A stretch of 64,000 bases of DNA, from positions 245,839,644-245,903,643 of the forward strand of contig JAVMKO010000001.1 in NCBI GenBank assembly GCA_032164245.1, read 5' to 3'. Every line of letters begins with the position of its first letter. Within the stretch, counting starts at the first letter, position 1. A program made the position numbers and the translations under genes. Positions 23,889 to 34,630 of this stretch are shown here, in pieces. Source of the stretch: Sternotherus odoratus (taxonomy: Eukaryota > Chordata > Testudines > Kinosternidae). The notes beneath the pieces are model-generated. The model worked only from the letters and a program-made list of their open reading frames with translations, did not search any database and was not told the origin of the DNA.

Positions 23889-23975
23889 ATCCCCCCCCGC
23901 CCGAGCAGCCCCGCGCCCCCCTCGCCCACCTGAACAGCCCCCCCGCCGGACCCCCCCGCCCACCCGAGGGGGGGG

Positions 23976-24080
23976 GAGCCCGCACAGGGCTGCTTGAGCG
24001 AGGGGGTCAGTTGCCTAGTCAATTTCACCTGAAATTGACCAAGCAGCTGACCCCCTCGCTCAAGCAGCCCCGCACGGCTC
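23976..24080. repeat. Long hairpin 2 inside the Harbinger MITE
   Basis: GAGCC near 23976, then GGGCTGCTTGAGCGAGGGGG, is inverted near 24047-24080 as CCCCCTCGCTCAAGCAGCCC and ending GGCTC. The centre is AATTTCACCTGAAATT. It is a diverged copy of hairpin 1, so the MITE core arose by duplication of a foldback unit. Confidence 0.85.
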
Positions 24081-24359
24081 CCCCCCCCCGCCTCGGGTGG
24101 GGGGGTCCGGCGGGGGGGCTGTTCAGGTGGGCGGGGCTGCTTGGAGGTCGGAGGCTTAACTTCAGATGCCTCTTCACTTACTCACAGTAGACATAGAGAA
24201 GTCGATTTTAGCCTTACTTCTCTCGTCAGGCAGGAGTTACAAATTCGATTTTGAGGGCCCTTTAAATCGACTTTAAGGGCATGTATGTGAAGACAGGTAC
24301 ACGTTTAATTCGACCTAACGTCGTTAAGGTCGAATTAAAGTGGTAGTGAAGACATGCCC

Positions 24360-25119
24360 ATTAACATTTATATTAACATTTTAACATTTTAACATTTCTG
24401 GGTTTCTTTAAAGTTTAACCTTAACTATCACTCTGCTGGGTATAAATTATAATGCCTGTTTTGGCAATAACTACAACATCCTTGTAATTTATTTTATCCT
24501 AAATTACTAATATATACCCTCAACCTTAATTTCACCTGAAAACAGGTTTTGTATGGAAATTTTCTTGTTTCTTTAATTGAAAATGTCGTACATGAACACT
24601 TAAAAAAAATCTCTTGCTATCATGTGATATTTCTAATAGTTTGAAGATATCTTTATTTTAATTTTTAGAGCCAGATTCATTAATATGCTGTGGATACTTA
24701 TGGCATTCTGAAGAACTAAAAACAGAGCATACTGACTAATCAATTGAGTTTAGAGAGACTGCATCATCACAGCAGTGCAAAAATTAGTGTATACTAATTC
24801 CTATATACCCATGCACCTCCCCCCGAATTTTCCCCTCCTCCCTTAACCACCTGCATTCCGTACACACAAACACACATCTTTTCCTGCCTACCCTTCCTTC
24901 TACACCCCTACATTCCTCCGAACACATCTTCCCTAGTTTGCACACACACACTGTCGCCTATCCTCCTTGTTGAGTAGGCTTGATAGTTTTTTTAAAAAGA
25001 AATATTTAGGAGTATGTACAATAGAACAAACGCTATCTTTCATTACTGAAAATATATCTGCCAGAGTAAGCTGAAGAATAAAATCCCTTTCTGAGAACCC
25101 GAAAAGAAATGCCTTTTTT
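24360..25119. other. Unassigned intron sequence
   Basis: No gene or named repeat is seen. TTAACATTT units repeat four times just right of the MITE (24361-24395), and a C-rich patch lies at 24820-24960. Confidence 0.5.
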
Positions 25120-25124
25120 TTTCA

Positions 25125-25335
25125 AAATGGCCATCATCTTCCATTGTCCTCAATGAGGCTATGGCCAGAGGCCTGCCCTCAGTGAAGATGTCCTGAGAAT
25201 AAAGCCAATATGCCCTCAGGGAAGATGGTATGTCTCTATGTCTGTCAGGAGGTGAATGGAGACAGTGTCCGTTTTTCTAAGGGCATCCTCTGGACTTAAT
25301 CTTATTGAGAACAATGGGAGATGGCAGCCAACAGA
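25125..25335. repeat. Probable foldback element
   Basis: AATGGCCATCATCTTCCATTGTCCTCAATGAGG at the left is imperfectly inverted at the right (CTTATTGAGAACAATGGGAGATGGCAGCC), giving about 30-bp terminal inverted arms around a 150-bp centre. I see no clear target duplication. It may be a MITE of unknown class. Confidence 0.5.
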
Positions 25336-25363
25336 ACCTAGTTTTTCCTGGAATTCTCTGAAA

Positions 25364-25405
25364 TGAATGTTTCTTCTTCAGCCTCTGCTGAAGAAGAAAC
25401 ATTCA
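25364..25405. repeat. Perfect 18-bp hairpin
   Basis: TGAATGTTTCTTCTTCAG (25364-25381) and CTGAAGAAGAAACATTCA (25388-25405) are exact reverse complements with a 6-base loop, CCTCTG. Confidence 0.9.
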
Positions 25406-26505
25406 GGTATGAAGAATAACACTAAAACATGACAATTATTTCTAAATAAACAAATTTCAAATTAGACTACACTATTGCAATATTAAGGGGTTTACATCAA
25501 GTATTCAAAAGCTAAGAAATTCTAAAAGTTAAGGCTGCAACATGTTGCACATTAAGAACACCAAAGTTATGAACTGATCAATCACCCACACACCTCATTT
25601 GGAACCGGAAGTACACAATCAGGCAGTAGCAGAGACAAAAAACTCAAAGAAGAAAGCAAAAACAGTATGTAAACATAAACAACAAAATATATAAAGGGAA
25701 AGTTTAAAAAAAGATTTGCAAAGATGAGGAAACTGCTTCAGTGCTTGTTTAATTTAAATTAAGATGATTAAAAGCATCATTTTTCTTCTGCATAGCAAAG
25801 TTTCAATGCTGTATTAAGTCAATGTTCAGTAGTAAACTTTTGAAAGAACAACCATAATATTTTGTTCAGAGTTACAAACATTTCAGAATTATGAAAAACC
25901 TCCATTGCCAAGGTGTTCGGAACTCTGAGGTTCTACTGTAGTAATGTTTTGCACTGAAAAACTGAGAGAGCAGAAAAAGATGATGTAAGCAATGTTGCCA
26001 GTTGATGGTGCCCAAAGCAATTTTAACTTTTCTGTGCTAGAGGTCACAATCTCAAAGCCTTGACTAAAGAAGATTAGCCAGAATTTTTTAAATGGAAAAA
26101 GCATTTTTTCATCCCTTTCAAAATCAAAAGAGCTGAAGGGAATTAGTTAAACTTTCTGAACATATTTGTCTTTGGACACATAGCAAATATTTAAAAAATC
26201 AGTCCAAAAGCATAGTAATTTAACCAAAATTGGTTTGCAACTATTCTCATATCCAATTCTCTCTAAAACTGTTAGGACCATATCATAAGAATATACTGTT
26301 AATCATACATGCAGAATTTAAACTATCAATGGAATATTACTGGAAAAGGGAGGTGAGGCTGGCATTTTATGAAATAATTATTGCAAAGGTGCAGCAGACA
26401 ATTTTCAAAGTTAGTAAATAAAAAGATATCCCTTCTTCAGATTAGAAAAAAAAAAGCATTGATAATATTATACAATTATAGACCAACAGCCAAATCTGAA
26501 AAATG

Positions 26506-26535
26506 GAGCAAAGCCCTTTAATGAGGGCTTTGCTC
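26506..26535. repeat. Perfect 12-bp hairpin
   Basis: GAGCAAAGCCCT (26506-26517) and AGGGCTTTGCTC (26524-26535) surround a 6-base loop, TTAATG. Confidence 0.88.
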
Positions 26536-26911
26536 AGATCAACAAAAAAGTCATAGGGCTAAAGGTCAGAATCATCAATACCACAGGCCACAGACCCTAG
26601 GAATGGAGCAGCAGAAACAACACATGCTTTTACTATATGTGGGGTTTAGAAACAGTGGATTTTTTATGTCCACTCACACTGCAGAAACTATCACAGAGAT
26701 TTTCTTCACAGTGTGAAATGTGGTATAGTCCTTTTGCTGCACTTGGCCTGCACAGCTTTTAAAACTCTTTTGAACCTTATTTGGCCAAGCGAGTCATCAA
26801 AGGATTTAGTCCAACGAGACTGCCAAACTTCAGTTTTTACATAAAAACTGGTTTGAGTTATGCAAGTTCACAATAACCACAGGAGGAGGGCTGAAGTTAA
26901 ACACACCCAAG

Positions 26912-27526
26912 TCTTCTGCGTACAGATGTGGTCTCCTTATCTCAAAAAAAGATATATTGGCATAAAAATAGGTTCAGAGAAGGACAACTAAAATGATTAG
27001 GGGTTTGGAACAGGTCCCATATGAGGAGAGATTAAAGAGGTTAGCACTTTTCAGCTTGGAAAAGAGGAGACTAAGAGGGAATATGATAGAGGAATATAAA
27101 ATCATGAGTGGTGTAGAGAAAGTGAATAAGGAAAAAGCTATTTACTTGTTCCCATAATATAGAAAAAGGGGCCACCAAATTAAATTAATGGGCAGCAGGT
27201 TTAAAACAAAAAAAGGAAGTTCTTCTTCACATAGTGCACAGTCAACCTGTGGAACTCCTTGCCTGAGGAGGTTGTGAAGCCTAGAAATATAACAGGGCTT
27301 AAAAGAGTACTGGATAAGTCCATTAATGGTTGTTAACCAGGATGGGTAAGGACTAATGTCCCTAGCCTCTGTTTGTCAGAGAGTGGTGATGGATAGCTGG
27401 AGAAAGATCACTTGATCATTACCTATTATGTTCACTCACTCCAGGGTGACCACTGTCGATACAGGATATTGAGCTGGATGGACCTTTGGTCTGACCCAAC
27501 ATGGCCATTTTTATGTTCTTGTGTTC
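26912..27526 (+). mobile_element. CR1-type LINE 3' end (about 615 bp)
   Basis: It begins TCTGCGTACAGATGTGG, passes through GAGGAGAGATTAAAGAGG and AAGAGGAGACTAAGAGGG (ORF2 C-terminus, degraded) and GTGGAACTCCTTGCC, and ends GACCTTTGGTCTGACCCAAC then ATGGCCATTTTTATG. This is the canonical CR1 3' region in reptiles. Several stops are present, with no functional coding. Confidence 0.88.
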
Positions 27527-29781
27527 CTATATTTGATTTTTCTAAGGTGCCCATTAATGCACTATTTAAAAAAAAACACTGCAATTTTAAATCTTTCAAC
27601 TTATAAAACACTCTCTCGCTTTAGTAGGGTAGAGATACTGTACACTAAGTTTTAGACAGCAGAAGTTTTTACCCTAGAATTATTAAACTTCACAAACACA
27701 GAGATCAACAAACTGCCCTGGCATAAGAGAACACTTGCAAACTGCATTCACTTTTATAGTCTGGGAACAGCTATAAGAAATGTAAAAATTTAAATTTTTC
27801 ACACTGCTCCTAAAATTCAAAATAAACTGGGATTTTTAAATAATCAACTTTAAGAACCTGTTGATGACTAACATATTATTAAAGAAAAAGTTAATATCTG
27901 AAATATTAGGAATTGTGGGTTACATGTTGCTTGATTGCCTTGATTTCAATGGGACAATTCATGTAAGTAAGGCTACCAAAATGTGGTTCTAAATTTGTAC
28001 CACACATTTACAGATTTAAATAAAGATTTTCTGATGTCACAGCATAACTTTTTTACATTGGGCATATGTTCCCCTTCATTCTCTGTAGCACAGGGGAGCA
28101 GATGGAATTAAATGTAGCTTGGCATGCTGCACAGGGGCCGCTATGCAGCATCATCCCCTAGTAGCACATAGCCCCTATCAGCTCCTTTGGAAAACACACA
28201 CAGCAGAGCTGCAACATTAAAAAAAAAGGGCATGTCACCTTCAGGAAAGGGTAGTAGTCAAGGAACATCTGTTATACATGAGTGTTCTCAGTGTAAGAAC
28301 TGTAACATGATGAAATATGCATCAGAAGTTCCTGCTGCTCTCAGGAGCAATAAGTCACTTTCACAACATATGAAGCCCACTCGGGGCAGGGAGGTTATGA
28401 GAGTATAGCTGCTGAGATGAAGGGGAAGTGGTAGCAGAACAAGAAACCCAGCTCAGCTGCCATTTTGGATTTGGGGGTAGCTGATAAGTGTATGATTGCA
28501 GGGTACATTGAGTGTATATATATATGTATATATTACACACAAATTGAGTACATATACATCAGCACCCTGGGGTTTAGACCCAACTTGTAATTAGTATTAA
28601 TCAATTAATGTTGTTACAGCACTGTGTCTAAGCAAAGCCCTCTATAAATGCTAAGTAGTAGTATTATATTCTATGGATTTTTGCCTTGGAGCACTCAGCA
28701 GTCCACACCTCCTGCCAGTTCTGCACCACAGCCAGCCATGTCTCTTAGAGGAGAAGATGCTCACTGACAAAAAGCCTTGGGATTATTCAATGCAAATGTT
28801 TCCCTTCTGTGCATTTTAATGTAGGAAGGGAGGATATGGCCCATCAACACATTTAATTATGTACATTCTCTAATTATGTGATTTAAATAACTGGATACAC
28901 ACACACAAACATAGGCACTTTTAAATAAAACTGAATTCCATACAAGAAACTGTAATAACTGAAGGGAAAGTTATATTTTAAGTCCACCAAACCAACAACT
29001 TTCTCAGAAAAAGAGTAAAGGGAACAATCCTGTCACAGGAGTATGGGTTTTATAAAGTTTCCATGAATTCATATGTGTATGCCTAAAACTTCTATTAACA
29101 AAACTAACAAAACAGAATAGCTGTTTACTACACAGAAAAAATGTATAAAACCTAAAACAATAAGAACTGTCTCTTTTTTGGTTTCCTTCTTCCAAAGTTG
29201 TTGATCTCTCAATGCCCCCACTTTTCTTTCCATTTGCAGAAAGAATCTGGAAGAACATTGTTAACTCAAGATGATAATTTTGACACAGAAGTGCTTCATA
29301 TTACTGAGCACTGTGAGCCTTTTCTCTGCCTTTCTTGCAGTAAAAAAGCACAAAGCTCTACTATGTGAAATACTTATGAAATCCAAGACTTACAAGAATA
29401 AATCACAGTACTATGACTTTGTTCCTGACTACAGCTAAGGTGGTTTTAAAATAAGGATTGCAGAAAAAGGTATAGAGGCTTAAACTGGGGGAGAGGGTTT
29501 TAAGGAGTTGGGGGCAGGAGTGACTTCTGCATTTCTAGCTTCCAGAAATACATGTAGAAATGAGCATCTACAGTAGATCTCCTAAACCTTATCCTTTACA
29601 CCCAGAGTTCAAACACAAGACCTGTTGTTAAATAGTTGTGACCTTGAGGAATATCCTAGGTACTGATGTGCGAACAAGCACACCAAGCAAACAAATAATG
29701 AAATGGAGTGCTATTTATCCAGGTCAGGTTTCAATCCCTTTCCCTTTAAGAATGCATCAGCATCATATAGAAAACTAGCAT
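27527..29781. other. Unassigned intron sequence with a TA-rich microsatellite
   Basis: A TATATATATATGTATATATTA run lies near 28514-28534. Nothing else is recognised; open frames up to 84 codons lack family features. Confidence 0.5.
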
Positions 29782-30416
29782 AAGTGCCCGAGGTTGCTCG
29801 GGTCAGTCGGAGGTGGGGAGGGGTCGGATAGCTGACACCCCCTGACCAACCCCAACACCCCCCGGCTCACTTACCCCCCGACCAAACCCGACACCCCCAC
29901 CTGACCCCCCCCCAAGCAAACCCAACACCCCCGCCTCACCCCCCGACCGAACCCGACACCCCCACCTCACTTACCGTCCCACCAAACCCAACTCGGATCC
30001 GTCGCAGGTGGGGAGGGGACCCAGAGCTGAGGGATTCCGGGGACCTTCGCAGGTGGGGGGGGGGGGGGCACAGGGCTGATGGATTCCGGGGTTCCGTTGG
30101 GAGGAGGGAGGGGCAGAGAACTGAGGGATTTCCGGGGTTCCGTTGGTGGAGGGAGGGGCAGTGAGCTGAGCGAGTGCGGTGTCTGTTGGAGGGGGTATTA
30201 TGACGTCATCACCACCTAGCTGCCCAGCCAATGTGATTGGCCCTTAAAGACTTTCACCCCTGGGGGGGCGTCAGAGGTGAGATCCGAAAATTTTTCGACC
30301 CTTATGACCATCTAGACCCCAAGACCCCTAACTGTACCAAATTTCAAGTCTCTAGCTCAAACGGTGTGGGAGGAGTTCGCGGTCATACATACACCACTTG
30401 ACTTTTATATATATAG
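29782..30416. mobile_element. GC-rich element with internal minisatellites, family unknown
   Basis: A sharply GC-rich block in AT-rich surroundings. 29840-29990 repeats a unit built on CCCCCGACC-AACCCGACACCCCCACCTCACTTACC. 30000-30190 repeats a unit built on CTGAGGGATTCCGGGGTTCCGTTGG-GGAGGGAGGGGCAG. The 3' part (TACCAAATTTCAAG, then TCTAGCTCAAACGGT and GGAGTTCGCGGTCATACATACA) ends in TTTTATATATATAGATT, a tail style I associate with non-LTR or similar repeats found widely in animals. Its start near AAACTAGCATAAGTGCCCGA also looks like an element end. The 86-codon minus-strand frame (29971-30231) is made of the minisatellite. Confidence 0.5.
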
Positions 30417-31732
30417 ATTAATCTGGTGCTGAAACTTTGTCTACAAAATAAAAAACATAAAGGTATAGAAGCAAAAATATGGAAATCTTTTCACAACTGA
30501 CCCTTCAAATAGCAGGGCTGTGAGCCAGTCCCACAGGACAAATCTTCTTTCCCACAGCCAATGGGGAGAAGGTCCCTGAAGGAGAGGAGCAGATTAGCAG
30601 GCTTGGAGTAGAACTGGGAAAATACAGCTATCTGGCCTGGCCAACCTCCAGTTAAAAGGAAAGTGAATTGTTGGGAGAAAAAACGAAGTAGCTTGTAAAA
30701 TATTGTCTGACAAAGTGGCAGAACACAGCATATGGTGCACATGTAGTGTCTTGCTGTCTGATTATCCCCCCTTTGTATTGCAAAGACACATTTCTATTTC
30801 CATATAGATACATAAGTACTTTTCAATATGTTTTGAAAGTCAGCCATAGAGAGTTCCCTTCCCCCCCCTCACTCCCCCTCCCCCCAAATAGCTTTATTTA
30901 GTCTCTCCGATATACTTAAGAACACTAACAATACACCAGGATATCCTAGTGGTGAGCCAAGACAAAATGAAACATGCCCTAATCTGGTCTGGATGAACCC
31001 AACTCCAATTGAAATGCAGCTTGCGGTAATAGTAGGTAAAGGTATTCTCAATCAAAGTGTGCTGCTCATTGGATCTTCAACTATTGTACCATCTGCCTAC
31101 ATTTATCTGTTTTACATATAATATAAAGGCAGTAAATAGATGGAGAAATTAACCTGACCCCTTCTCCCATCAAAGGGGCAACACTTCATATATTTTTTCT
31201 TCCTATTTCTCACATAGCATCCTCTTCCTCATCCCACTCCCCCTTTTATCTCACTGCTAGAACTCCCAAAAACTTCAAAGACTTGAAGGGAGCATACTGG
31301 TGGAGGGAGGGAGCTTGCAGGAATTCTCTTGTCTTCATGGTAAAAACCCAGCATAGACTAGGCTTGGACCCTGCTCCTCAGCAGCTGTTATTGTCTCCTG
31401 GCCTGAAATCACAAAATGCCATCCGAGAACCTTTGCTCAATATGGAATTGAGACTGAAAATGCTGAAATTCAATCTAAAAATTAACTGGTAGATTCGAGT
31501 TTAAAAACATAACATGCAACCAAAAAGGGGATCTATTATTAAAGGACTTTTAAAGGAATGGGGGAAAAAAAACCCAAACAAACAAACCCTTCCTCTTGCA
31601 GTATAATAAACACACTGTACGTCCTCCAATAAATAAGAGCTGACTGTCAGATGAGCTCAGGCTTAGTTTTGTTCAAAATATAATTTGGGGGTAGGTTCTC
31701 CCATCGTATAGCATACAGAAATAGATACTTCT
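30417..31732. other. Unassigned intron sequence
   Basis: No recognised gene or repeat. A C-rich stretch lies at 30855-30890. Confidence 0.5.
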
Positions 31733-31965
31733 CAGAATCATACATTTTAGATGTTAGGGTCATGTGGTCTGTCCTCCCACATAACAAAGGCCCCAGAATT
31801 TCATCCAATAATTCTTGCATCTAGCCCAACAACTTGTGGCTGAACTTTGCTAAAGCATATATTTTATGATCATTGGCCTCACAGGAAAGGCAGCTATGAA
31901 ATATTAGAGGGGCAGCACATTTGCAGAGATTAGTTCAGTTCTATATTTTGGTTAGAAAGTCTTGG
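31733..31965 (-). mobile_element. CR1-type LINE 3' end, antisense (diverged)
   Basis: CAGAATCATACATTTTAGATG, AGGGTCATGTGGTCTGTCCTCC, CCCCAGAATTTCATCCAATAATTC and TGCATCTAGCCCA are the reverse complement of a recurrent reptile CR1 tail. It is too diverged for subfamily assignment. Confidence 0.65.
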
Positions 31966-32816
31966 TTTTGGCTTGTCCTACCTTAAAATCCTTGAACAAG
32001 TATTTAGAGCTATAAGGATTCAAAATGGACATCTTAAAAGATTCACCAGGAGAACTTTTTAAGCAAAAGGGGACTTCAGCAAAGCCATTTGAGTATTATT
32101 ATAACCAAAAATGCTAGATGATTGTGTCAAAAGCAGTAATACACCAAAGGAAAGTTACACTGTTCAGTCTGTTCTTTGCAGCTAGAATTTTCATGAGGAG
32201 GATGTGGCCAGCAGTAGAGTTGATCAGATTCTCAAGCTTAGAAGTGCTGTTTTCTTGAATATATTGATAAGAACATAAGAACGGCCATACTGGGTCAGAT
32301 CAATGGTCCATCTAGCCCAGTATCTTGTCTTCTGACAGCGGCCAATGAGAGATACTTCAGAGGGAAGGAACAGAACAGGTAATCATCAAATTATCTATCC
32401 TCTGTCTCCCATTGCCAGCTTCTGGCAAACAGAGGCTATGGACATGTCAGCGCATAGTTTTACATCCATGCCTAACCTGGCTAATAGCCATTGATAAACC
32501 TACCTAGTTCTTTTCTGAACCCTGTTGCAGTCTTGGCCTTCACAACATCCTCTGGCAAATGGCTCCACAGGTAGACTATTCGTTGTGTGAATAAATAGTT
32601 CCTTTTGTTTGTTTTAAACCTGCTGCCTATTAATTTAATTTGGTAACCCCTAATTCTTCTGTTATGAGGGGTAAATAAAACTTCCTTATTTATTTTCTCC
32701 ACACCAGTCATGATTTTATAGACCTCTATCATATTCATCCTAAATCGTCTCTTTTCCAAGCTGAAAAGTCTTCATCTCATCTCTCCTCATATGGAAGCTA
32801 TTCCATTTCCCTAATC

Positions 32817-32960
32817 CAGGAATCAGCAACCTTGGCACGCAGCCTCCCAGGGTAAGCACCATTGGCAGTACCGGTTGGTTTGTTTACCTACTGCATCCGC
32901 AGGTTCGGCTGATCACAGCTCCCACTAGCTGTGGTTTGCCTCTCCGGTCCAATGGGGCCT
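32817..32960. mobile_element. Half of a hAT foldback MITE (same family as 5876-6170)
   Basis: CAGGAATCAGCAACCTTGGCACGCAG, CCCAGGGTAAGCACC, TTTGTTTACCTACTGC and GCTCCCACTAGCTGTGG match the left arm of the foldback at 5876. Sequence stops near the element centre (CCAATGGGGCCTGG) with no matching right arm and no 8-bp duplication, so the right half was lost. Confidence 0.8.
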
Positions 32961-33019
32961 GGATCACCCTTGTCCCCAGGCTCATTGACCCCCTCAAAAG
33001 ATTCTAATAAATTGGTGAG

Positions 33020-33454
33020 TCATGATTTCTCTTTACAGAAACACATTGACTTCCCCAATAAACCTTGTTCATCCATAAGGCTGATAATTCTGTTCTTTAC
33101 TGTTGTTTCAACCAATTTGTCTGGTACTGAAGTTAGGCTTAACAGCCTGTATTTGCCAGGATTGCCTCTGGAGCCTTTTTTCAAAATTGGCATCACATTA
33201 GCTATTCTCCAGTCATCTGTTACAGAAGATGATTTAAATGATAGGTTATGTAATACAGTTAGTAGTGCTGAAATTTCACATCTGAGTTCCTTCCTAATTT
33301 TTGACTGAATACCATCTTGTTCTAGTGACTTCCTACTTTTTATTTTATCAATCTGTTTCAAAATGGCACATGTTTCTAATGGCACATCAATCAAGGACAG
33401 TTCCTCAAATCTGTCATCTGAAAAGAATAGTTCAGGTTTGGAAATCTCCCTCAC
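33020..33454 (-). pseudogene. CR1-family reverse transcriptase fragment
   Basis: A 144-codon frame. Residues 50-75 correspond to the segment before the fingers (SALLTVLHNLSFKSSSVTDDWRIAN), and residues 88-120 to ILKKGSRGNPGKYRLLSLTS plus PDKLVETTVKNRI. The usual NYRPVSLTS reads KYRLLSLTS, a decayed form. The QHGF motif region is already disturbed at the C-terminus. It is part of the antisense LINE and not functional. Confidence 0.82.
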
Positions 33455-34630
33455 ATCCTCATCTGTGAAGATCCTTCCTTGAGTGCTCCTTTAGCATCTT
33501 GATCATCCAATGGCCCCACTGGCTGTTTAGCAGGCTTCCTGATTCTGATGTACTTTTTTTCTCCTTGTTATTTTTTGAGTGTTTGTCTAGCTTTTATTCC
33601 AAATTCTTTTTTGGCCTTCCAAATTATATTTTACACTTCACTTGCCAGAGTTTATGCTCCTTTCTATTTTCCTCAATGGGACTTAACTTCCACTTTTTAA
33701 AGGATGCTTTTTGCCTCTATCTGCTTCTTTTACTTTGTTGTTTAGTCATGTTGGCATTTTCTTGGTCTTCTTACTATGTTTTTTTTTAATTTGGGGTATA
33801 CATTTAAATTGAACCTCTATTATGGTATCTTTATAAAGTTTCTATGCAGCTCGCAGGGATTTCAATTTTGGCATTGTGCCTTTCAATTTCTGTTTAAATA
33901 ACTTCACATTTTTGTGTAGCTCCCCTTTCTGAAATTAAATGGTACCATGGTGGGCTGCTTTGGTGTTTCTCGCTCCCCCTAGCAGGAATGTTAAATTTTA
34001 TTATGCTATAGTCACTATTACCAAGCAGTTCAGCTTTGTTCACCTCTTGACAAGATCCTGTGCTCCACTTAAGACTAAATCAAGAATTGCCTCTCCTCTT
34101 GTGGGTTCCAAGAAGCAGTCATTTAAGGTGTCAAGAAACTTTATCTCTGCATCCTGTCCGGATGTGACATGTATCCAGTCAATATGGGGATAACTGAAAT
34201 CCCCCATTACTACTGAGTTTTTTAAATTTGTATAACCTTTCTACTCTCCCTGAGCACTTCACAGTCACTATCACCATCCTGGCCAGGTGATCAGCAGTAT
34301 ATCCCTAATGCTATGGTCTCATTATTCAAGCATGGACTTACTATCCATAGAGATTATATGGTACAGTTTGGTTCATTTAAGATTTTTACTTCATTTGACT
34401 CAATGATTTCTTTCATATATAGCACCACTCCCACAAAAGTACGACCTATTCTGTCCTTCTGATATATTTTGTACCCTGGTACTACTATGTTACATTGGTT
34501 ATGCTCATTCCACCAACTTTCTGTGATACCTATTATATCAATACCTCATTTCGTATGAGGCACACAAGTTCACCCATCTTAATACTTAGACTTCTAGCAT
34601 TTGTACATAAGCACTTTAATTCTGTTTCAT

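Larger units (their letters stand above)
23491..24359. mobile_element. Harbinger-type MITE (869 bp) with two large GC-rich hairpins
   Basis: The left end GGGTATGTCTTCACTAC is matched inverted at the right end by GTAGTGAAGACATGCCC. Subterminal TCGATTT and ATTCGA motifs recur on both sides. It shares with the 4-kb Harbinger at 43285-47361 the GCAGGTCGACAGTG, AACTTTTGCA-G-GTCGACA and GCACT-TGGGTAGG motifs near the left end and TTTAAATCGACTTTAAGG near the right, so it is a non-autonomous relative. Flanks ATA and ATT are a one-mismatch 3-bp duplication. The core is C/G homopolymer-rich and contains two hairpins. The 122-codon frame there is compositional. Confidence 0.85.
32269..34630 (-). mobile_element. 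CR1-family LINE, antisense, near full ORF2 span with an internal gap
   Basis: Read on the minus strand. The endonuclease region near 34220-34060 translates as MGDFSYPHIDWI-like residues followed by FLDTLNDCFLEPTRGEAILD. The reverse-transcriptase fingers at 33454-33020 read ANVMPILKKGSRGNPGKYRL-LSLTSVPDKLVE. The ORF2 C-terminus at 32759-32481 reads [20 protein letters not shown] and [20 protein letters not shown]. The CR1 3' tail ends at 32269. The central palm with FADD is absent, and in its place lies half of a hAT MITE. Stops and shifts are frequent. Confidence 0.85.

Noticed and set aside
23568..23985. 79- and 122-codon frames, Pro/Gly-rich
   Set aside because: Products of C/G homopolymers and hairpins inside the Harbinger MITE.
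29971..30231. 86-codon minus-strand Pro-rich frame
   Set aside because: Made of the minisatellite units; no independent evidence of coding.
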